A stretch of 15,782 nucleotides of DNA from the NCBI GenBank assembly GCA_000437675.1, contig FR901787.1, forward strand, positions 1 through 15,782. The letters run 5' to 3'. The stretch comes from Prevotella sp. CAG:891. GTDB taxonomy: Bacteria; Bacteroidota; Bacteroidia; Bacteroidales; Bacteroidaceae. The translations under genes and the position numbers were made by a program. Shown piece after piece: positions 9,031 through 14,407 of the stretch. Under the pieces are notes generated by a model. That model searched no databases and had not been told where the DNA came from. It worked only from the letters and a program-made list of their open reading frames with translations. The first letter of the stretch is position 1; the number at the start of each line of letters is the position of its first letter.

Positions 9031-10149
9031 TTAAAATACAAGTGCAGGTGCAGTAAGCAGCAGAACCTCCTCGTTTTCTTTCTGTTCAGCAGGTTCAATC
9101 AAACCAGGGCTGGTGGGGGATGCAAGTTTAATCACAACTTCCTCAGAATCTAAGTTTTGGAGCAGATCCAGCATAATGGAACCCTTGAATGCAATGTTCA
9201 TAGGTATGCCGGTATAGTCACAGAGCATATTCTCTTCAGCCGATTTACCAAAGTCAACATCCTGGCTCGAAATATTGAGTGTGCTGTTTGAAAGTCTGAA
9301 CGTAACCAATACCGCATTCGGATTCGCAAAAATCATGATACGGCGCAAAGCACTAACTAAAGCCATACGGTTAATCGTGAGCACATTATGGTTCTTCGTA
9401 GGAATGATGCTCTCATAGTTCGGGTACTTACCTTCCAGCAGGCGGCAAACCATCTTAAAGTTTTCAGTTTCGATAACTGCACTTCGTTCGCTCAAGTTAA
9501 GGTTGACATTCTCTTGTTCCTTAGTCAGCATGTTTTTGAGCAAGGTAGCCGGACGCATACTCAGCAAAAATACCCCCTGCATGTCCGAACTTTGTTGAAT
9601 TTTAGTTCGTGAAAGCTGATTACCATCGCAAGCAACAATGTTCAGCGATTCTTTTCTTACATCAAAGCAGATAGCGTTGAGTTGCGGACGCAGATTCTCT
9701 TTGGCAGCCGAAACCAAAGCACGGCTGATGCTCGTAAATAGAGTAGGCGCATGCATAGTCAGCGAAATTTGCGTACCTTCTGTTTCTTTCAGCGTAGGAT
9801 ACTCCGAAGCATCCTGAGCCATGAGTTTGTATTGGCCATTCTGGTATCTGACAATCAGCTCAAAGCTGTTAGCGTCAAATTCAAATCGAAGCGGCTGGTC
9901 AGAAATTTCCTTAATGGCATCCTGTAAAATTTTGGCATTTACAGCAAAGCACATATCACCGTCGCATTCATTCAGTGCCAAGTGCGTAACGAACGTAGTG
10001 TCATTATCCGACGCCGTAATTGTAAGCACATTATCCTTGATGTCGAACAAGAAGCAGTCGAGAATACGCAGATTATTTTTCTGAACAATTACACGGCCAA
10101 TGGTGTTGATATGCGTTGATAAGATGTTGCTTGAAAGTACAAAATACAT
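9031..10149 (-). CDS. dnaN: DNA polymerase III sliding clamp, beta subunit
   Basis: Ring-forming processivity clamp that tethers polymerases and repair enzymes to DNA. From the ATG at 10149 the product is 372 residues, the usual size. The N-terminus 'MYFVLSSNILSTHINTIGRVI' followed by 'LRILDCFLFDIKDNVLTITASDNDTT' is the typical first clamp domain. The middle part ('YPTLKETEGTQISLTMHAPTLFTSISRALVSAA', 'RPQLNAICFD') and the last part ('CRLLEGKYPNYESIIPTKN', 'NRMALVSALRRIMIFAN') match domains two and three. The C-terminus 'EEVLLLTAPALVF' replaces the canonical MPMRL-type ending, as I recall for Bacteroidetes clamps. The frame continues upstream past 10149, but those residues have no clamp character. 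The gene is first in the minus-strand series and diverges from the DUF3127 gene. Confidence 0.96.
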   Translation of the reverse strand: MYFVLSSNILSTHINTIGRVIVQKNNLRILDCFLFDIKDNVLTITASDNDTTFVTHLALNECDGDMCFAVNAKILQDAIKEISDQPLRFEFDANSFELIVRYQNGQYKLMAQDASEYPTLKETEGTQISLTMHAPTLFTSISRALVSAAKENLRPQLNAICFDVRKESLNIVACDGNQLSRTKIQQSSDMQGVFLLSMRPATLLKNMLTKEQENVNLNLSERSAVIETENFKMVCRLLEGKYPNYESIIPTKNHNVLTINRMALVSALRRIMIFANPNAVLVTFRLSNSTLNISSQDVDFGKSAEENMLCDYTGIPMNIAFKGSIMLDLLQNLDSEEVVIKLASPTSPGLIEPAEQKENEEVLLLTAPALVF

Positions 10150-10173
10150 GACATGAAATGTTTTTGTGGTTCC

Positions 10174-10207
10174 TAAATGTAAAAAATAGCGAAGCAGTAC
10201 ATGCAAA
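10174..10207 (-). promoter_or_regulatory. Candidate dnaN promoter
   Basis: On the minus strand TACATTTA (10181-10174) matches TAnnTTTG at all but the last base, with TTTG (10207-10204) 22 bases upstream, giving a leader of about 20 bases. A second candidate, a perfect TACTTTTG at 10375-10368, has no good -33 partner and would give a leader of roughly 210 bases. I cannot choose between them from sequence alone. Confidence 0.3.
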
Positions 10208-10208
10208 G

Positions 10209-10397
10209 ATGTCCGGCAAACAAGTTCCTGTAAAACCCGAAACAGCGAAGGCACAGGGCCTCATGTACAACTTTTGCGATACAAAGTCATTGCGTTCAAC
10301 CTACAAAAATGCCGTAAACAAGGATTCCCTGCGCATTATGGTGGAGCATTGGCTGAGTTCGCGCAAGCAAAAGTACTCTTTTTTTGTGAGAAGTTGA
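10209..10397 (+). CDS. Doubtful small ORF between dnaN and the DUF3127 gene
   Basis: An open frame of 62 codons, starting MSGKQVPVKPETAKAQ and ending SFFVRS, lies in the divergent intergenic region; the frame also has an earlier ATG at 10158. The product would be basic and soluble with no signal peptide or membrane segment, and I do not recognise it. Codon use is not obviously unlike the neighbours (AAG, CTG, CGC, GAG frequent), which is the only support for translation. Against it, candidate dnaN promoter elements on the other strand overlap it and the neighbouring genes do not need it. It may be a chance ORF in leader DNA. Confidence 0.25.
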   Translation: MSGKQVPVKPETAKAQGLMYNFCDTKSLRSTYKNAVNKDSLRIMVEHWLSSRKQKYSFFVRS

Positions 10398-10438
10398 ACT
10401 TTACAACGTAAAATGTGTGGCAATAAAAAAGAAAGTTG

Positions 10439-10446
10439 TACTTTCG
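10439..10446 (+). promoter_or_regulatory. Candidate -7 element for the DUF3127 gene
   Basis: TACTTTCG matches TAnnTTTG at all but the seventh position and would start transcription near 10453, about 25 bases before the ATG at 10478. No clear TTG lies at the -33 spacing, so the assignment rests on position and the -7 box only. Confidence 0.35.
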
Positions 10447-10477
10447 CGTATAATTTACTACAACAACAATATTTGCA

Positions 10478-10879
10478 ATGGAATTATCAGGCAAGATTAT
10501 TGCCGCACTCGAGCCAAGAGGCGGCGTTTCTCAACGTACAGGCAATACATGGAAATCGCAAGAGTTCGTCATTGAAACTCATGAACAGTACCCCAAACAT
10601 TGTGTGTTCAGAGTGTTCGGTGAAGACAGACTGCGCGACTTCGACCTCAAAGTAAACGAAGAAGTAACGGTATCATTCGACATTGATGCTCATGAATATC
10701 AGGGTCGTTGGTACAACGATATCACGGTATGGCGCGTACAGCGTGGTGTAGTCGATGCCGGCGCACCTGCAGCCCCCGTTGCCTCTGCTCCCGCTCCTGC
10801 AGTAGCACCTGCCCCCACGGCAGCTCCCGCCGCTTCTTCGTTCGAAGCAGAAGGTACCGCTGATGATCTTCCCTTTTAA
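10478..10879 (+). CDS. DUF3127 protein with OB-fold-like core and SSB-like acidic tip
   Basis: The 133-residue product has three visible parts. Residues 1-88 are the DUF3127 domain: 'MELSGKIIAALEPRGGVS', 'GNTWKSQEFVIETHEQYP', 'VFRVFGEDRL', 'VTVSFDIDAHEYQGRWYNDITVWRV'. The strand pattern, the W-x-x-Q-E-F segment and the 'G-R-W-Y-N-D-I-T-V-W' closing strand resemble the OB fold of single-stranded DNA-binding proteins. Residues about 94-120 are a low-complexity Ala/Pro linker. Residues 124-133 end in EAEGTADDLPF, close to the acidic, Pro-Phe-terminated tip by which SSB recruits repair and replication enzymes (E. coli SSB ends DDDIPF). A DNA-binding or nucleoprotein-hub role is therefore inferred, not shown. 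It diverges from dnaN across 328 bp and has its own terminator. No signal peptide is present, so it acts in the cytoplasm. Confidence 0.85.
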   Translation: MELSGKIIAALEPRGGVSQRTGNTWKSQEFVIETHEQYPKHCVFRVFGEDRLRDFDLKVNEEVTVSFDIDAHEYQGRWYNDITVWRVQRGVVDAGAPAAPVASAPAPAVAPAPTAAPAASSFEAEGTADDLPF

Positions 10880-10903
10880 TCACGAAGAACGGTAAGATAT
10901 TTG

Positions 10904-10953
10904 AACCACGTTCGTTATTCTCTGTAAGCAGAATAACGGGCGTTGTTCTTTTT
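10904..10953 (+). terminator. Intrinsic terminator of the DUF3127 gene
   Basis: CGTTATTCT (10913-10921) pairs perfectly with AGAATAACG (10930-10938). Outer segments ACG/CGT and AAC/GTT extend the stem across small internal loops, and a CTTTTT run follows (10948-10953). It begins 25 bp after the DUF3127 stop, so that gene is likely transcribed alone. Confidence 0.75.
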
Positions 10954-11003
10954 AAGGGAATAGTAGCATCTTCGCAGGGAACAGCAGTGTGTGCATGGGG
11001 TTC

Positions 11004-11023
11004 AAGACAGGAAGGCCTGTCTT
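11004..11023 (+). repeat. Perfect 8-bp inverted repeat upstream of mtgA
   Basis: AAGACAGG (11004-11011) and CCTGTCTT (11016-11023) are exact inverted copies around AAGG. No T run follows, so it is not an intrinsic terminator. It sits 41 bp before the mtgA start and could be an RNA hairpin in the leader or a dyad for a DNA-binding protein. Confidence 0.5.
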
Positions 11024-11064
11024 ACTCTCTGTTGTAACATTTTATCTATTAAAATTATTTACCA

Positions 11065-11751
11065 GTGCGTATTATTCAAAAGGTACTAAAGTGGTTATTC
11101 GTATTTTTTTTCTCGTCCACTTTGCTCGCAGTTCTTTACTACAAATTCTTCCCTGTGCATTACACCCCTTTGATGTTCATACGTTGTGCACAGAATTACA
11201 GTAAAAACAAGCCCGTTGCCATTCATCACAAATGGGTGCCTATTGACAGCATATCTCCTTATTTGCCGGTAGCCGTAATAGCCTCAGAAGACCAAAATTT
11301 TCTTTCACATCACGGCTTTGATTTCGATGCCATTCAAGATGCAGTGCGCGAACGCATGGAAGGCGAACGCATGCGCGGGGGCAGTACCATTTCCCAGCAA
11401 ACAGCTAAAAATGTATTCCTATGGCCCAAGTCCTCATGGGTACGCAAAGGCTTCGAAGTATATTTCACCGTACTCATTGAGTTACTGTGGTCAAAGGAAC
11501 GAATCATCGAAGTGTATCTGAACAGCATTGAGATGGGGCCCAATATTTATGGCGCTCATGCTGTGGCACAATATCATTTCGGGTGCAAACCAGGCCAACT
11601 GCGACGTTCCGATTGTGCCCTGATTGCGGCAACCCTGCCTAACCCCATACGTTTCAGTTCGCTTCGTCCTTCGAAATATATGCGCAAGCGCCAAAAGCAA
11701 ATCAAGCAGCAGATGTACTACATTCCCTTCCTGAAAGCCAAGGAAAAATAG
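11065..11751 (+). CDS. mtgA: Monofunctional peptidoglycan glycosyltransferase MtgA (GT51)
   Basis: Polymerises lipid II into glycan strands at the outer face of the inner membrane. The product has 228 residues, normal for MtgA and too short for a bifunctional PBP. Residues about 8-27 form one N-terminal membrane anchor. The GT51 motifs are intact: 'AVIASEDQNFLSHHGFD' with catalytic Glu75, 'RGGSTISQQTAKNVFL' at 104-119, 'KGFEVYFTVLIELLWSKERIIEVYLNSIEMG' at 128-158, and 'IYGAHAVAQYHFG' at 161-173. The start is GTG: an in-frame stop lies only four codons upstream and the first in-frame ATG (residue 37) would delete the anchor. The GTG may keep expression low. Flanking structures (a terminator upstream and a foldback downstream) suggest it forms its own transcription unit, though no convincing promoter box was found. 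Confidence 0.94.
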   Translation: MRIIQKVLKWLFVFFFSSTLLAVLYYKFFPVHYTPLMFIRCAQNYSKNKPVAIHHKWVPIDSISPYLPVAVIASEDQNFLSHHGFDFDAIQDAVRERMEGERMRGGSTISQQTAKNVFLWPKSSWVRKGFEVYFTVLIELLWSKERIIEVYLNSIEMGPNIYGAHAVAQYHFGCKPGQLRRSDCALIAATLPNPIRFSSLRPSKYMRKRQKQIKQQMYYIPFLKAKEK

Positions 11752-11796
11752 CAGATGAGTCTGCTGTTCCACACATCCTATTTATAGCTATGATAT

Positions 11797-11870
11797 AAGC
11801 GCACTTCGGTGCGGTAGTTTTTAGTTGATAATGAACTAAATGTAACCAACTACCGCGCCGAAGTGCGCTT
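11797..11870. repeat. Nested foldback element downstream of mtgA
   Basis: Two 23-base arms (11797-11819 and 11848-11870) are inverted copies with one G-U-compatible difference. Inside them TTTAGTT (11820-11826) pairs perfectly with AACTAAA (11834-11840) around a 7-base loop, leaving TGTAACC as a one-sided bulge. Each arm also folds on itself: the left arm has CGCAC-TTCG-GTGCG, a UUCG tetraloop hairpin, and the right arm has a weaker equivalent. Only TTT follows the plus-strand stem, so it is at best a poor intrinsic terminator for mtgA. The rest of the 336-bp gap holds the GH20 promoter and leader; 11752-11796 shows nothing. Confidence 0.8.
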
Positions 11871-11918
11871 TATAGGTATGAATAGATTTGAAAAACCTAC
11901 TTATTGAATTTAAAAATG

Positions 11919-11948
11919 TTGTAGTTTCGTATTTTTGATTTATCTTTG
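11919..11948 (+). promoter_or_regulatory. Promoter of the GH20 hexosaminidase gene
   Basis: TTG (11919-11921), a 19-base spacer and TATCTTTG (11941-11948) match the Bacteroidetes -33/-7 pattern (TTTG or TTG, 19-21 bases, TAnnTTTG). It is the best promoter match in the window. Transcription should begin near 11953-11955, giving a leader of about 135 bases before the ATG at 12088. Confidence 0.75.
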
Positions 11949-11953
11949 CGTTA

Positions 11954-11991
11954 CCCTATGCGTGTATAGGGCGTGCGTACACTCCGGTGTA
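11954..11991 (+). promoter_or_regulatory. Structured 5' leader of the GH20 mRNA
   Basis: Right at the predicted mRNA 5' end CCCTAT (11954-11959) pairs with ATAGGG (11966-11971) around GCGTGT. A second hairpin, TACAC-TCCG-GTGTA (11978-11991), follows, and flanking GTGC/GCAC can extend it. It matches no riboswitch class I know. A stability hairpin is the simplest reading, and translational control is possible. Confidence 0.45.
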
Positions 11992-12087
11992 TATACGTAG
12001 CACTGTGAAAACGTTGCACAATGTCCATTCGATACTTAATCAGACATCTGCATATAATTCAAACATTCTAATAACTTATTGAAAAGC

Positions 12088-14106
12088 ATGAAGCATCTCT
12101 TTTCAACGCGCAAGCTGATAGTTCTTGCTGCAGCCTGTATGCTTTCAGCCGGTACGTTATGGGCTGAAATCAATCCGAAACCCTTCATCGTTCCCGAACT
12201 CAAAGAGTGGAAAGGTGCAGAAGGTATGACCCAACTTTCTGGTAACATCGTTGTTAAAAGCTCAAAACTTAATGCCGTTGCGCAAGCTTTAGCTGCCGAC
12301 TACAAAGAAATGTTCGGTAAAGAACTGACCATTAAAAAAGGAAAAGCAAAAGCCGGCGACATCGTATTGACTCTGGCCAACAAGGAACTGGGAGCAGAAG
12401 GTTACAAGCTTGAAATCGGCGAAACCGTCAATGTAGTATCTCCTACGGCACAAGGCGCATTCTGGGCCACCCGTACGCTGTTGCAGATGTCAGAGCAGAA
12501 TGCACAGCGCGAGTTGCCGCGTGGTGTTACAACCGACAAGCCCGAGTATAAATTGCGCGGTTTCATGATTGACTGCGGACGTAAGTTCTTCAGCATCGAT
12601 TATTTGCGTAACCTCACCAAGGTTATGGCCTACTATAAGATGAATGCCCTTCAGGTGCATTTGAACGACAATGGTTTCCGTCAGTTCTTCGGCAACGACT
12701 GGAACAAAACCCAGGCCGCTTTCCGCCTTGAATGCGACACCTATCCCGGTCTGACGGCCAAGGACGGTTCGTACACCAAACAGGAGTTTATCGACCTGCA
12801 AAAATTGGGCGAACAGAACTACGTTGAAATCATCCCCGAAATCGACGTTCCGGCCCACTCGTTGGCTTTCACTCAGTATAAGCCCGAAATCGGAAGCAAA
12901 GAATACGGCATGGACCACTTAGATTTGTTCAACCCCGAAACCTACAAGTTTGTTGACGGTTTGTTCGCAGAATATCTGAGCGGCAAAGAACCCGTGTTCC
13001 GTGGCAAGCGCGTACACATCGGTACCGATGAATACTCAAATGCCAAAAAAGAGGTAGTTGAGAAATTCCGTGAATTCACCGACCACTATATCAAGTACGT
13101 CGAGAAGTTCGGCAAGCAGGCTATGGTTTGGGGCGCCCTTACCCATGCCAAAGGCGAAACGCCGGTAAAGAGCGAGAATGTGGTTATGAACTGCTGGTTC
13201 AACGGCTACGCTAATCCGAAGGACATGAAGGAACAGGGATACAAACTCGTAAGCATTCCCGACGGATTGGTTTATTTGGTTCCCGCTGCCGGCTACTATT
13301 ACGACTACCTGAACTGTGAGTACCTCTATAACTCATGGACACCGGCAGTCATCGGCAATCAGACTTTCGAAGAAAACGACCCCGCAATTGAAGGCGGTAT
13401 GTTCGCTGTATGGAACGACCACGTAGGTAATGGCATTACGACCAAGGACGTGCACCATCGCGTTTATCCTGCATTGCAAACCTTAGCTGTAAAGTGCTGG
13501 ACCGGTAAGAAAACGCAACTTCCTTATGCCGAGTTCAACGAAAAACGCCAAAAGTTGAGCGAAGCTCCCGGTGTGAACGAATTAGGCCGTTTGGGCGAAA
13601 AGGGTAGTGTAGTACTTCAGCAAGCCGCTGTAGCTCCGAACAGCAAGCTGGGTGCTGAGGAAATTGGTTATGACTACGCTGTTAGCTTTACGCTCGATGG
13701 CAAGCAGGAAGACAAGGGTACCGTACTCTTCAAATCAAAGAATGCAACATTCTACTTGGCCGACCCCAAAGAAGGCAAGTTGGGATTTGAACGCGAAGGT
13801 TACCTCAACACTTTCAACTACCGTGTAGAACCTGGTAAAACCGTTACGCTGACCATCGAAGGCAACAACCGCATGACGCGTCTGTTGGTTGATGGAAAGG
13901 TGAAAGAGCAGCTTGATCCCAAACCGCTTTATGTGGTTCGCGATCAGGATCGTGCTCATTATCAGGTGGAAGGAGCTTCACCCTACGAACCTATTGTTTA
14001 TCAGCCTACTGAAAAAATCAATTATCAGCGTACCTTGGTATTCCCCTTGGCACAGGCCGGACAGTTCAAGAGCGCTGTGAAGAATTTGAAAGTTACGGTT
14101 CAGTAA
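12088..14106 (+). CDS. Exported GH20 beta-N-acetylhexosaminidase
   Basis: The 672-residue product removes terminal N-acetylhexosamine from glycans in the periplasm or at the cell surface. Residues 1-26 form a signal peptide ending LWA; no lipobox Cys follows, so it is not an evident lipoprotein. Residues about 28-148 are the N-terminal alpha/beta domain common in GH20. The TIM barrel spans about 153-475: 'RGFMIDCGRKFFSIDYLRN', 'NALQVHLNDNGFR', 'EIIPEIDVPAHSLAF' and 'VHIGTDEYS', where Asp314-Glu315 is the catalytic pair for substrate-assisted hydrolysis. Trp348 and Trp442 are candidates for the aromatic pocket. Residues about 500-672 form an additional beta-rich domain, probably a ConA-like lectin sandwich. 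HIGTDE replaces the commoner HIGGDE, pointing to a distinct subgroup. The ATG at 12088 is chosen over a TTG three codons upstream because it begins the signal peptide. No SusC/SusD pair is adjacent. Confidence 0.93.
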   Translation: MKHLFSTRKLIVLAAACMLSAGTLWAEINPKPFIVPELKEWKGAEGMTQLSGNIVVKSSKLNAVAQALAADYKEMFGKELTIKKGKAKAGDIVLTLANKELGAEGYKLEIGETVNVVSPTAQGAFWATRTLLQMSEQNAQRELPRGVTTDKPEYKLRGFMIDCGRKFFSIDYLRNLTKVMAYYKMNALQVHLNDNGFRQFFGNDWNKTQAAFRLECDTYPGLTAKDGSYTKQEFIDLQKLGEQNYVEIIPEIDVPAHSLAFTQYKPEIGSKEYGMDHLDLFNPETYKFVDGLFAEYLSGKEPVFRGKRVHIGTDEYSNAKKEVVEKFREFTDHYIKYVEKFGKQAMVWGALTHAKGETPVKSENVVMNCWFNGYANPKDMKEQGYKLVSIPDGLVYLVPAAGYYYDYLNCEYLYNSWTPAVIGNQTFEENDPAIEGGMFAVWNDHVGNGITTKDVHHRVYPALQTLAVKCWTGKKTQLPYAEFNEKRQKLSEAPGVNELGRLGEKGSVVLQQAAVAPNSKLGAEEIGYDYAVSFTLDGKQEDKGTVLFKSKNATFYLADPKEGKLGFEREGYLNTFNYRVEPGKTVTLTIEGNNRMTRLLVDGKVKEQLDPKPLYVVRDQDRAHYQVEGASPYEPIVYQPTEKINYQRTLVFPLAQAGQFKSAVKNLKVTVQ

Positions 14107-14215
14107 TTCTGTTTGAAGGAAAGTGCTTAAAACGGTTTGTGCACTGTAACCAGAATGAACCTCAAGTAAATAAAGAGTTAGCCGGTTGCCATTCATGGGC
14201 TGGTTAACCTCATAT

Positions 14216-14255
14216 AACTCCGAAGAATTTTTCATAAAGTTCTTCGGAGTTTTTT
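14216..14255 (+). terminator. Intrinsic terminator of the GH20 gene
   Basis: The perfect 12-bp stem AACTCCGAAGAA/TTCTTCGGAGTT (14216-14227 and 14240-14251) can extend inward through a T-rich/AAAG pairing and is followed by TTTT. It lies about 110 bp after the stop. The stretch between holds only an imperfect hairpin around 14179-14210. Confidence 0.88.
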
Positions 14256-14310
14256 GTTGTCCATAATTTTCAGACCACCCAATCATTGAATACCGACGAT
14301 GAAACAAAGC

Positions 14311-14365
14311 ATAAGCGGTTTGCTATGTAACCGGACGAATTTGTCCGCCATAGCAAACCGCTTAT
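14311..14365. repeat. Nested foldback between convergent GH20 and thiC genes
   Basis: Two 17-base arms (14311-14327 and 14349-14365) are perfect inverted copies. Inside, CGGACGA (14332-14338) pairs with TTTGTCCG (14340-14347) through seven pairs, leaving TAAC and C as small bulges. On the plus strand TTT follows; on the minus strand the sequence after the stem is only moderately T-rich. It may act as the thiC terminator or as a bidirectional one, since no better candidate follows thiC. Apart from this and the GH20 terminator, 14107-14407 shows no gene. Confidence 0.75.
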
Positions 14366-14407
14366 TTTAAGTAGATGTTCAAAAATTATTTTTACATTCG
14401 AATACTC

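Noticed and set aside
10150..10254. In-frame N-terminal extension of dnaN
   Set aside because: The clamp fold begins at MYFVLSS from the ATG at 10149. The extension lacks clamp features, would start without ATG, and overlaps the likely promoter.
12088..14106. GH20 gene as part of a polysaccharide utilisation locus
   Set aside because: No SusC/SusD pair, regulator or other glycoside hydrolase is adjacent; the neighbours are mtgA and thiC.
14179..14210. Imperfect GTTA...TAAC hairpin between the GH20 gene and its terminator
   Set aside because: Pairing needs several mismatches and offsets, and the strong terminator directly downstream explains the region.
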